Shown here: in pieces, positions 26,800 to 38,100 of the stretch
How positions within the stretch are numbered: position 1 is the stretch's first letter
Layout: the number at the start of each line of letters is the position of its first letter
DNA from: Nymphaea colorata
Taxonomy: Eukaryota > Streptophyta > Magnoliopsida > Nymphaeales > Nymphaeaceae
DNA length: 64,000 nucleotides
NCBI RefSeq assembly: GCF_008831285.2
Contig: NC_045141.1
Coordinates: forward strand, 3,551,224 to 3,615,223
Direction: 5' to 3'
The notes under the pieces: model-generated
Seen by the model: the letters and a program-made list of their open reading frames with translations, nothing else
The model's database searches: none
What the model was told of the DNA's origin: nothing
Program-made: the position numbers and the translations under genes

Positions 26800-28490
26800 C
26801 AATTGCATAAAGAAGATCAAGCATCTCAGTGATCCCACTAAGGAGGTTAACAATGAGACTGTAGAAGATCTCAAAATGATACAAATTGGTATCAATTTGG
26901 ATCCACAGAAGAACAAAAGCTCAATCAATTTCTAAAAAAAAGTTATAAAGAAATATTTGCTTGGACATATGAGGACATGCTAGGACTAGATCCAAAGCTA
27001 GTAGATTACAAATTAATTCTACAGCCTAAGAGCTGCCTAGTCTAGCACCAACTGAAGAAGCTAGATCCGCGAGTTGAAGACAAGGTCAGAGAAGGACTGA
27101 AAGTTTCACTAAGAGCCAAGTCTATTAGAACCATTGATTATCCTGAACAGTTAACAAATATAGTCATGGTACCAAAGAACAATTGAAAGGTTGGGATTTG
27201 TATTGACTTGAGGGACCTCAACAAGGCCACACCAATAGATGATTATCCTCTGCCCAATATCAATTTGTTAGTCTACAATACCAAAATCATGCTATGTTTT
27301 CCTTCTTGGGCAAATATTCCATGCATAATCAGATCAAGGTGGCTCCCAAAGATCAATCTAAGACATCCATTACCACATCTTGAGGTGGTTTTTGCTATTC
27401 CATAATGTTATTTGGGTAAAAGAATGCGGGAGGAACATATTAAAGAGCTATGACAATTATCTTTCATGACTACATGCTCAAATTTATGAAAGCGTATGTA
27501 GATAACATTCTGGTAAAATCTAAATCACATCAACATTACATTGGAGTTTTACCTCAAGACTTTGAAAGGCCACAACAATATAAGCTCAGTTAAGTCCTCA
27601 AAAGCACGTATTTGATGTTGAATAGGGCAAACTCTCAAGACATATGGTAAGCAAGCAAGGAATGAAACTGGATCCTGCCAAACCTAAAGCCATCATTGAC
27701 ATGCCAACCCCAACCAACCTCAAAGAACTACACATATCTGCATAGCATGTAACAAGCGATATGGTGATTTATTTCCAATCTCGTGCTTCAATATGAACCA
27801 TTCAATCAGCTTTTAAAAAAGGATGTCGAGTTCAAGAGGGAACCACAATGTCAAGAATTCTTCGAGTGTATCAAGCAATGCCTACTAAATCCACCAACTA
27901 TGAAGCTGCCAGCCCTGAGATGCTTACTGCAGCTTTACATCTCAGTGAACAATAATGCATGTAGAGAATTTTTAGCACAATATAAACAAGGTTGTAAAAT
28001 CAAACATGCTATTTATTATGTCATCTGTCTTTTTCTTGTCTAGATGTGTCAGAATTTAAGACATTATCTACTCTCATGTGAAGTCAATGTGGTCCCAAAA
28101 CTTAATCCTTTCAAATATATTTTAGAGCAGTCGTTCCTCATAGAAAGTTTCACAAGTGATAGGTACTCCTTATGCAGTATCATCTGGAGTACATTCCTTA
28201 GAAATCCATTAAGTGTTAGGCATTAGCTGATCAATTGGTCGATTTCTCATTGACTGAAGAGTTTTAATGGTCAATGATGATTTTTTAAGTAAACAAGTCT
28301 TACACATTGAAACTACTCAGCTATGGACAATGTCTTTGACGGCTCCAAGAACATGGTAGGAACAAGTATTGGGATTCTTCAACTCACATCCAAAAAGGAG
28401 ATGATCCCTTACTCTCTAAGAAACATGGCCGTATATGCAGTGTTGAAACATGGACTAAGAACACTGCTAAGTTTAATCTGAGAAAGGTTC
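26800..28490 (+). pseudogene. Reverse transcriptase/RNase H remnant, TAT-type
   Basis: Near 26890-27010 is 'NLDPQKN', and then a decayed form of 'FAWSYEDMPGLDP'. The reverse transcriptase fingers and palm follow: 'KKLDPRVEDKVREGL' near 27060, then 'DYPEQLTNIVMVPKNN' and 'DLRDLNKATPIDDYPLPNI' at about 27130-27260. The catalytic YVDD is seen only as 'YVDNILVKS' near 27500. Connection and RNase H pieces follow: 'FNQLLKKDVEF' at 27800, 'KHAIYYV' near 27995, 'LRHYLLSCEVNVVPKLNPFKYI' in a second frame at 28044-28120 and 'FDGSKNMVGTSIGILQLT' near 28340. Numerous stops and shifts make it non-functional. Confidence 0.65.
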
Positions 28491-28599
28491 ATGCATATGG
28501 TGATTCTTTACTCATTTAAATCAAGTCAATGAAGAGTGGAAGGTGAAACACTCATAACTAACACCTTATCAAAAAAATCATTTGAGTTTTAAATCGACA

Positions 28600-29060
28600 A
28601 TTCGAGGAATTCCTGTTGTTTCATGTTAAGAGGGAGTTTAGCCAGTTTCTAGATGGCCTAGCTAGTCTAAGATCATCAATACATTCAAGAAGAACGAGCC
28701 TTGTAGGGCTTTTGAAGTTGGCCGTCTAACTCAATCAACCTGGAATCCTCCCAAACAAGTGAACCAAGTCGATCCAAATGAAGATCCTTAGCATCAAAAG
28801 ATCAAGGACTATTTACAAACAAGATAATTTCCTCTTGATATGCCCAAGAAGGAACAAAGAACCATACAACAAATGCCAGGTGGATATTTTATCTTAGCAG
28901 AAATATTATACATGCTTTGTTTCAGCTCAGAATACTCTTTATGCCTCAACAAGGAATAAGCTCAAGAAATGATTAGGAAAGTGCATGAAGGAATCTGAGA
29001 TGGACATGCGGGTTACGAGATTGCCCTAATAATTTGAGATGGACTTGTGGGTTACAAAGA
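28600..29060 (+). pseudogene. RNase H-integrase linker remnant
   Basis: A decayed 'DGLASLRSS' (28650) and 'MIRKVHEGI.DGHAGYEIA' (28970-29030) correspond to the part just before the integrase zinc finger in TAT elements. The region between here and the 3' LTR is only about 400 bp. No integrase catalytic core with its three acidic residues fits in it. Confidence 0.45.
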
Positions 29061-29473
29061 GAGTTAGGATAGTGATGACTTATGTACTAAGAAACCCTAT
29101 GACATGGAGAGTGACTCTTCTTGGTTTAACAATTGGAAATGAAAGAGCAATTGTTTTAGATGAATTTTATAACATTGTCTAAAAAGGTTTTCTTTTTAAA
29201 GAGAAGACAATCATACATGTCTTACAAGGTACAAAAGGTACAAATGAAGGAATGTTTACCAAATTTCATGGGCACTTTACAAGCATCACATAAGTATTTC
29301 ACAAGAGAACACAAGCATCACACCAGTACACATACTGGGACATTTCTTATGTCTAAAGAAAAATACCTTTCTCCAAAATTTTGATTTCCAACATTTCATC
29401 ATCATTTCTAGGGTTGGTGTTCTTTCTTTGCCACTAAGCATGATTTCCTGGCTCAACAGCAAAGTGGAGCATT
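29061..29473. other. End of the TAT-type internal region
   Basis: No integrase motifs. The 74-codon frame at 29160-29384 matches nothing I know. Immediately before the LTR lies a purine-rich 'caaagtggagc', a plausible but decayed polypurine tract. Confidence 0.4.
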
Positions 29474-29912
29474 TGTGAATACTCGAAATTCTCATGCCTA
29501 AATAATCGTTTTACCCTTCAGCATGAGAATTCAAATTTCAATAACAATGGTTGTTTTTGGATTAAACAATCACTTTTTACACCAGCATTGAGCACCTAAA
29601 CAAGGTCTTCACCTAACGATTTTATCTTGCATCCTATCATCCTGACCTAGGAAGTAGCAATTTTCATCAAATTCCCTAGAATTGCCAAATATTTGAGCAA
29701 TTAGGTTATTTTCAACTTTACAAAACCTCAAGAGCCATTAGATTTAGCTTACTAGGCTTCTTCTAGCTCGAAGCTAGCTCATTCTAACCATATAAGCTCA
29801 CTGAGACCATGCACTTGCCAGTTCAAGAAGACAAAGTTCATGTCAATACAAACTGAGTTGAATGTAAAATCTGTTCACTGGCTGCAAAGTATTTCTCCAG
29901 CTATTTGTAGTT
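29474..29912 (+). repeat. 3' LTR of the TAT-type element, truncated
   Basis: Starts TGTGAATACTCGAAATTCTC and shares the 'cattgagcacctaaacaaggtc' block (29588) and the 'tttccaactttacaaaacctcaagagcc' block (29712) with copies 1 and 2. It stops at 29912 where the GC-rich end of a hAT element begins. Confidence 0.65.
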
Positions 29913-30034
29913 CTAAATAAGCCTGGACGTTGGGCCGGGCCGGCTCGGCCCGGTCAAACCGGGGTCCAGGTCGGGAAAACTTGGCCCGGGCCCGATAGGC
30001 TGGCCCGGCGGCAGCTCGGCCCGGCCCGACTCCC

Positions 30035-30300
30035 GCCCTCCGTCCCCCGCTCCCCCTCCTTCTCTATCTCCCTCTCTGCTCCCCCTCTCCCTCCTCCTCT
30101 CTGCTCCCACTCTCCCTCTCCCTTCCCGTCTCCCTCTCCGCTCCCCTCCCCCTCTCCCTCTCCCTCTCCCTCTCCCTCTCCCTCTCCCTCTCTGCTCCCC
30201 TCTCCGCTCAACTGCTCCCCCTCCTCCTTCCTCTCCCTCTCCCTCTCCCTATCCCTCTCCGCTCCCCCTCTCCCTCTCTGCTCCCCCTCTCCCTCCCCCT
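30035..30300. repeat. (CCCTCT)n-like low-complexity tract
   Basis: Irregular repeats of ctccct and ctctgctccc. The Gly/Glu/Arg-rich frames on the complementary strand are products of this repeat and not genes. Confidence 0.85.
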
Positions 30301-30309
30301 ATATGAGAG

Positions 30310-32335
30310 ATATCAGTAAATCAGAGAGATGAAGTTAAGCGAGCATATATTAATCATGGGTCATATCAGCACAAGCTTTATAGATATCCAATGTCAGGTC
30401 CTTCAAATCATCATCGTAAATTTCAATGTTCATGGTTTAAAAAATTTTCATGGTTAAAATATTCTCCTAAGACAGATAGTGTATATTGTTTACCGTGTTA
30501 TCTTTTCAGTATTGTAGTTTCAAATGACAGTTCATTTACTACTAAAGGATTCAAAGCTTGGAATTGGGTGAGTGATAGTAAGAAAACATGTGCATTTCGT
30601 AGTCATGAGGGGTCAAGTCTTCGTCCCATAATTTGTACATGCGAGCATTTAATGACTCAAGTCATCAAAGAAAAAACATAGACAAAATGATTGAAAAGCA
30701 AATTTCAGAGCTTGATCACAACAACGACTTGAGATTGAAGGCATTTGTATACGCAGTTCGTTGGTTAGCATTTCAAGCTTGTGCTTTTAGAGGTCACGAT
30801 GAAAGATCAAGTTCAATGAGTCAAAGTAACTTTATTGAGTTTATTAAAACTTTAGCCAATTATAATGACAAAGTTGTACAAGTTGTTTTAGATAATGCCC
30901 TAAAGAATGTTAAATATACATCACCAACAATTTAGAAGAAAATTTTACATGTTTTTGCAAGTAAAGTGAGAGCTAAAATTATAGAAGAAATTAGTGATGC
31001 TAAATAATGTATTATTATGGATGAAGCTCGAGATGAGTCCAAGAAAGAGCAAATGGCTGTTATTTTAAGATCTGTTAATAAGTATGGTCAAGTTCAAGAG
31101 TGATTTTTAGATGTTGTGCATGTGAGAGATACTACAACAATTATTTTGAAGAATGCAATTTATACTTTGTTGTCTCAACATAATCTTAGTATTCAAGATA
31201 TACGGGGTCAAGAATATGATAGTGCTAGTAATATGTGAGATGAATGGAATGGATTGCAAGCATTAATTTTGAATGAATTTCTTTATGCATATTATATTCA
31301 TTGTTTTTTTCATAGATTACAACTTGCACTTGTTGCAGTTTCAAAAAAAGTTGTTGATGTTCAAAGTTTTTTTGAAGAGTTAATATATGTTTAAATTAAT
31401 GTTGTTAGTACAAGCAGTAAACATAATGATGAATTGTATGAAGCTCAAGCAAATGAAATTACATTTAGAATTGGTAAAGATGAACCTAAAACATGAAAAA
31501 GACTTAATCAAATTAGATTACTACAGCACCCTGGTGATACTAGATGGGGATTTCATTTTTTGTCTGTGTACAGTTTCATAAAAGTGTTCGATGCAACAGG
31601 TGCAGTATTAAAAACTTTAAGAAAATAGATCAACGGATCAAATATGTGGTAAAGGAAATTTGTATTTATTTTGTACTTGGTAGAAGAAATTTTGAGACAG
31701 AGTGATACTCTTTGTTAGCATTACAAAGGCAAAAACAAAACATTTTAAATGCAATGACTATATTTTATAATTCAAAAATGTTTTTACAAGAACTTAGAGA
31801 GACTAGTTGGGATTCATTTATAGATACTGTGGGAGCATTTTGTATGGCATATGATGCCCTATTATGGATATAAATGCCCAATGTTTTGTCAAATGATCAT
31901 GTGTTCTTGGTGAACGTAATTTTATTACAATGAGACATCATTATTATGTCAATATTTTTATTGCTGATATTGATTTTAGTTGGTAGAGTTGAAGAGTAGA
32001 TTAAATGAGAATTCTATGGAAATACTTTGTTTGATGTCGACATTCAACTATAGAAATCAATATGAGTACTTTAATGCACGAGATGCGTACACTCTTACAC
32101 AGAAATTTTATCTTCAAGATTTTCTATACTCAGATTTTATGGGTCTAAATTATCAGTTGAGACATTATAAAAATGATATTCATCATCTTTCAAGTTTTCA
32201 AAATTTGGATATACTATTAGATATATGTCAAACATTGATACGTAGTAGAAAAAGTAAATGATATCTTTATGTATATAGGTTACATAGTATTATTCTAATG
32301 TTTCCTGTCTCCACAAGAACCATAGAACAACAGGA
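30310..32335 (+). pseudogene. hAT transposase, DUF4371/ZMYM1-like group, broken
   Basis: Starts in frame as 'RDEVKRAYINHGSYQHK' near 30325, before the ATG at 30391. A TTF-type zinc finger follows: 'KFQCSWFKKFSWLKYS' and 'VYCLPCYLF' (30420-30510). Then come 'VRWLAFQACAFRGHDE' (30755-30805), 'SNFIEFIKTLANYND' (30825-30870), 'ALKNVKYTSP' (30900), 'MDEARDESKKEQMAV' with the DDE-type first Asp (31018-31060), 'IRGQEYDSASNM' (31200-31240, second Asp), 'HCFFHRLQLALVAVS' (31300-31340), 'GDTRWGFHF' (31535) and 'VYRLHSIILMFPVST' (32270-32318), the start of the hAT dimerisation domain. Stop codons and shifts (for example at 30933, 31006 and 31103) inactivate it, and the final part is gone. Confidence 0.75.
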
Positions 32336-32518
32336 GAAAGAACATACACGTAGAAGTGAAACAACCCAAGAAGAGAACAAAGAGCAAAACAGAACAAAGA
32401 ACAAAACAAAAAGAAAATGTTTGAGAGAGAACCCAAGAACAGAACAAAAAAGCAAAATCAACCCAAGAACAAAACAAAGATCATTTGTTTATAAACAACC
32501 AAACAAGGAACATAAACA

Positions 32519-32602
<84 letters not shown>

Positions 32603-34723
32603 GTCTCTCTTACCGATTCTCCTATTGTTCTGCCTTTCAGGTTCAGCAGTTCCTCTTTCTTCTCTTTGAGTAGGACAGTCGCTCAATTTTTCTCTAAAAA
32701 AACCTAAACAATCGTTTCTGTTGGTGTCGGGTGGTGTACAGGTGTTAGGGAAGACATATTTGAGGAAGAAACGAAAGAGAGAGACAGCAATAATCTCCAC
32801 TAACGTACATGAAACCACTAATAGAAAGAAATTTTTTTTATAAGCAAAGGGGAAGGGGCAGGAAGCTTCTTTATCTCTATTTTTAAAAAAATTTTAACAT
32901 GTTTGATTTCTTAATAACTTTCAAATTTTATTTTTATAATCAAAATACATTTTTAACCATTCTGATTCACAAATGATTTCAATTAGGTGCGTTTGGGCCC
33001 ATTTCAAATTTAGTATGAAAAATTAAATATTTATATTATATATATATGTATGTATGTATATGCATTTCAATGAGTTGAGTTTTTTTTTGGCGAATTTGAC
33101 TATAAATTGTTTTGCAATATATAACGAGTGTTCAATGATGTCAAACCTTCATTCTTTCCACATCATCACTAGCTCTTTGAGTTATTCCTCTTAGTATATT
33201 AGGTTGCTTAATTACATAAATAAAACAACTTACAAATTGATCAATTTGCACATTGTATTGTTTATCTTTCAAACAAATTGTCCCATTTGCACATTTCACA
33301 CTCCGAATTATTGAATTGATTTCATGATTCAAATATTCAATCAATCTTCTTTTTCTATTAGTTAAATTTTTTTGTTATATATCAAATAAGCAAGACTTTC
33401 GGACAAGTTGTATGATTATATCTTGTCTTGTAAGGTGGACAACTTTTCTTCAATTGCATGTCGTGTGTAATATGGACACAATCTTTGCACTGTGTTGGAT
33501 TACTGCTTTCTGCATGTGATTTCATAAAGTTTTCTACTGAAATTCTTATTAACGAGTTGGCTTATCATCTTGTGTCATTGTATTCATCTTCTATGAGAGT
33601 TTAAACTCTTAACTCCATTGGATAAATTGGAAAATATTGTCGGGTTTTACTCTTAACTCCATTGGATAAATAATTTTATTTTGATCTTTTAGATTTTCAT
33701 ATTTTCTTTTTATGAATAAATATTATTACTTAATTTTGACCTGGTTGGTTAAGATGTTTGATATGTTAACTGTCAACTTATCAATTTTCTCAAAAAGTTT
33801 TTCATGCTCATTTTTGTCATCTTTGATTTTTCTGTCTTGAAATTGTTTAAGGACATGTTATATTATTTTCACATACATTCTTTGATCATTTCGCTTTTTT
33901 AAATACTTATCTAAAACAACTACTTTATCAACTAAATAAAATTTTTATGAGGTCGCATGTTTGTGCAAATTATATGTTTGAGTAATTAGATAAATAGCTT
34001 TCTCAATAAACAAGTTTATCATATGGTTTTCACACCTTTTTCACAAATTTTTCATAAGGTTTGCATACTTTTTTCATAAGTTATTCATTATTCATATGAC
34101 TATCATACCTTTTCGATACTAATATGCATATTAAACATTGATTTGTCTATTTTTAAATAATAACATATTTTAATCGAGTAAACTAGTATTTCATAATTCT
34201 CACTTATTGATCATTATTAAATCGGGTGACCCACATTATTTCTTATTTAAAAAGAACATTATTTAATAAATTTTTCTCATTTCATTGGGTTAATCGAAAC
34301 AATTTGGTTACATCGTAAAAAGAGTATCCAGTGATATATGAGATAATTTAGTAGTTAGCTTTATTGTACTAGGTATTTTTTTTACATAAAATTGTATATT
34401 TAATCCAATGATATATCGGATGGTTTATTAAATCGAACAATTTGTTGTTTTCCTACCAGTTAAAGTGTTTTCAAATTTGTGAAATTATATGTTATATATC
34501 AAATACCTAAGACTTTTAGACAAATTATATGATTATACAAAATCATTTACTTGATTGATTAAATAAGTAGTTGATAATTTGATAAATAAAACTTTTTTAT
34601 TTGAGATTAATTTTCATATTTTAAAAAATGATCATTTTGTTGAAATTTATATTCTTCTTATGTCATGATGTTAAGTTAATGCATTTAACTAGACCTTTTA
34701 CCCAAACATTCTACCGTTGTCAT
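32336..34723. other. Unassigned, mostly AT-rich, with (GA)n
   Basis: 32336-32520 is A-rich with repeated 'aagaacaaaaca' words. A (GA)n microsatellite of about 78 bp follows (32523-32600). 32601-32850 resembles an LTR or leader on the minus strand but I cannot name it. From 32880 to 34720 the DNA is about three-quarters A+T. A diverged direct repeat of about 50 bp ('tgttatatatcaaata..aagactt') occurs near 33372 and 34489. No gene is supported, including the 67-codon frame at 33141-33344. Confidence 0.4.
32523..32600. repeat. (GA)n microsatellite
   Basis: About 78 bp of GA dinucleotides. Arg-Glu and Ser-Leu repeat frames across it are artefacts. Confidence 0.97.
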
Positions 34724-34775
34724 TGATAGAAATGTAGCACCAATATCTGTAACCCGAAAACAGCACTCAAGCAGG

Positions 34776-34818
<43 letters not shown>

Positions 34819-35181
34819 TGAAAACAAGAAGAAACTGAGGAGAAGAAGCCGTAGCCAAAATGGTTTGCACGGCCTCTATTTATAATCTCATTTTCAGAAT
34901 TCTAAGAGTCTCCAATCGTAGAATCCTAGGAGATTTCACAAGCTCCAAGGACATTAATTACATCATAGAAACCTAAGAGACTTCACATATTACAAGGATA
35001 TTAACTACAACATAGAATCCTAGGAGACTTCCCATATAACAAGGATATTAACTATAACATAGAATCCTAGGAGACTCTTCACATGTTACAAGGACATTAA
35101 ATATTTTAACACATTCTACAAGGAGGTGGAATCCTAAGAGACTCCTCTTCAACGTGCTGGTGAAGGATTTATATTTTAACA
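34724..35181 (-). repeat. 3' LTR of Copia-A
   Basis: 458 bp, same length and, on reading, same sequence as 39714-40171. It contains a (GA)17 tract at 34781-34814 and about five tandem units of roughly 48 bp built on 'tagaatcctaggagactt' between 34915 and 35150. Its first six bases on the coding strand, TGTTAA, supply the last Cys codon and the stop codon of the polyprotein. Confidence 0.95.
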
Positions 35182-38100
35182 CCCTCCCTCAAGTTGTGCA
35201 TGGTTTTGCACCATGTACAACTTGCCTTTTAGAAACCAGAATCGTTCCTTTGTTAATCCTTTTGTAAATAAGTCTGCAACTTGTTCATCTGTACGAACAT
35301 AAATAGGCTGAATTTCCTTGTCTTCCACCTTTTGTCTAACAAAGTGTTGATCAATCTCAATGTGCTTTGTTCGACCATGTTGTACGGGATTAAAGGCAAT
35401 GTTAATAGCGCTTTGATTATCGCACATTAACATTGATGTTTTAATCTTTTCTCCAATGTCTTCTAGCAAATGTCTAACCCATGTAACTTCAGCAGTACCT
35501 GCAGCCATGCATCTGTATTCAGCTTCAGTGCTGGATCTTGCTACTGCCTTTTGCTTTCGACAACTCCAAGACACAAGATTACGTCCAATGAAAATACAAA
35601 AACCAGAAATGGACTTTCTTTGATCGGGATCTCCAGCCCAATCTGCATCTGTGAATGTCATAAGTTGATGTCCAGTAGTTATATTTTCACTCTTACCATA
35701 AACTAAGCCATCTCCTGCTGTCCCTTTAAGATATCTTAATATTCTTTTGACAGCATCCATGTGAGTATCTCTAGGTGCATGCATAAATTGGGATACTTGA
35801 TTCACAGCATATATAATATCTGGTCTAGTAAATGTAAGATATTGAAGTGCCCCAACAATACTTCGATATTGCGTAGGATCTTCATATAACTCCCCATCTT
35901 GAGCACTTAGTCTTTGATTTAGAACACTAGGAGTTCCAACAGGCTTACAATCAGACATACCTGACTTTTTCAACAAATCCAACGTGTATTTCTGTTGTGT
36001 CAATGTGAGGCGATTATTGTGCCTATCAATCTCCACTCCAAGAAAGAATCGTAAATCACCAAGCTCTTTCATTTTGAAGTTTTGCATCATCAAAACTTTA
36101 GCTTCTTCTATGTGTTTTTCTGAATTGCCTGTGATAACAATATCATCAACATATATAAGAAGTAAAGTAAATATGTTTTCCTTTCGATAAATGAAAAGAG
36201 AGTGATCTAGAGGACATCTCCGAAAACCACATTCTTGAATCTTGCAAGAGAAACTGTCAAACCACGAACGTGAGGCCTGTTTAAGTCCATAAATAGATTT
36301 TCTTAGTTTGCAAACCCATGCATGAGAGTCTCCTTTCGTGTATCCTGGAGGTTGTTCCATATATACTTCCTCCCTTAAATCACCATGAAGAAAAGCATTC
36401 TTCACGTCCATTTGATGTAGTCTCCATCCATATTCAACTGCCAATGATATAATCACGCGAATTGTTCCCATTTTGATCACAGGGCTGAATGTCTCATCAT
36501 AATCTTCTCCATATTGTTGTGTAAACCCTTTTGCTACTAACCTTGCTTTGTGTCTTTCTATGCTGCCGTCAGGTTTGTATTTAATTTTGTATACCCATTT
36601 GGAGCCCACTACGTTCTTTTCGTGTGGCCTCGGAACGATCTCCCATGTTCCACATTCATGCAAGGCATCCATTTCTTCTTTCATAGCCTTTCTCCAATGA
36701 TGTGATTTTGATGCTTCATCAAATGAAGTAGGTTCTTCCTCCTTGCCAACTTTTGCCATGAATAACTGAAAATCAAGTGATAAAGAATCATAGCTAACCC
36801 ACCTGTGAATGGGATGACGAATGCGTTGGGATCTTCTAAGGTGGGGCATGTTGTCTTCTTCACTGTGAGCATCTCTGTCCCTTAGTCGTCGACTGTAGAT
36901 AAGACCCGAATACCGATGTGCATCGTTGCTCTGTTCATTATTGTTTTCGTGATGACTTAATGACTGTGTTGGATCTTCTTGATTTTCACTTTGAGCCATA
37001 TCCGACGGTTGTATTGCTCTCTCTGAATCTTCACTTTGAGGCACATCATTTTCTATAACAGGATCTGCATTGAATAACTGTGTACTGGTCCAGGGATCAT
37101 AAGATTCAATGGTCATAGGCATTTCATTTGTATTATCAAAACTATGTTCATCAAAAATGACATTTCTTGAAGTTTTGATACGTTTAGTTGTTGGATCATA
37201 GCATCGAAAACCTTTATATTCATCAGCATATCCAACGAATCTACATTGAATAGCTTTGTCTTGAAACTTGTTCCTCAAGGCAGCATCAACGTGAACATAG
37301 CATACACAACCAAAAACCTTCAAGTTCTTGTAATCAGGTTGTTTGCCTAAGAGTGTAAAATATGGCGATTTAGACATCAAGAGTGTCATAGGCAAACAAT
37401 TTATTATGTATACAGCAGTATGGAAGGCTTCAGTCCACAAGGAAATGGGCACATTAGTATCATGCATCATGCTCATGGCGCTTTCAACTATATGTCGATG
37501 TTTCCGCTCAACTACACCATTTTGTTGTGGTGTGTAAGGGCAGGAAATTTGTCTAGTTATCCCTTTTTCACGTAGAAATTCAATAAAATCAAGCGAGGAA
37601 TATTCTCCCCCTCCATCACATTGAAAATGCACCACATTGGATGAAAATTTAGTTTGAATCATGGCATAGAAGTTTCGAAATATGTGAGGTACTTCTGATT
37701 TGTGTTTCATGAAGTAAATCCAGGTGAAACGTGAGTAAGAGTCAATGAATAAGACATAATATCTTGACCCAGACATGGAATCAATAGGGGCTGGCCCCCA
37801 TACATCAGAAAAAATAGTTTCAAAAGGTTTGGAAGCCCTTTGATTTATATTATGGAAAGGTAAAACATGACTCTTACAAAGTCCACAACTTGAACATTTT
37901 TTGACACTTGAAGTAAGAGGTAAACTTGATCTTGGAATGAGACTATCTGTGACAAGTTTTTCAATGAAATGTCGACCACAGTGTCCTAGCCGACTATGCC
38001 ACAAATCAGACTCCAAAAATTGGTTAGGGCCCCTTACTTTTGATTGAAAATGGCAAGAACTTGGCACTGATGACGCATTATGAGAAAGAGAAAATGTCTT

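Larger units (their letters stand above)
20640..29912 (+). mobile_element. Decayed Ty3-gypsy element, TAT/Ogre type
   Basis: Organised as 5' LTR (20640-24250), internal region (24251-29473) and the first about 440 bp of the 3' LTR (29474-29912), which is then broken by a hAT element. The internal region holds remnants of gag, protease with a G-patch-like motif, reverse transcriptase and RNase H, plus the start of the integrase region. That order and the sequence 'DLRDLNKATPIDDYPLPNI' in reverse transcriptase point to the TAT/Ogre branch of Ty3-gypsy. The integrase core is absent and the frames are full of stops, so the element is dead. Confidence 0.7.
29913..32335 (+). mobile_element. Decayed hAT transposon, TTF zinc finger/DUF4371 group
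   Basis: The left end is a GC-rich segment full of GGGCCGGGCC and CCCGGGCCCG words (29935-30035), in strong contrast to the AT-rich surroundings. Such ends are typical of one group of plant hAT elements. A CCCTCT-type low-complexity tract follows (30035-30300), then a transposase gene in three shifting frames. Similarity ends near 32335 inside the C-terminal dimerisation region, so the right end and its inverted repeat are missing. It entered the 3' LTR of the TAT-type element. Confidence 0.7.

Noticed and set aside
29913-30211. Gly/Glu/Arg-rich minus-strand frames of 65-85 codons
   Set aside because: Products of the CCCTCT and GGGCC repeats at the hAT end.
32298-32818. Arg-Glu-rich and Ser-Leu-rich frames
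   Set aside because: They read through the (GA)n microsatellite.
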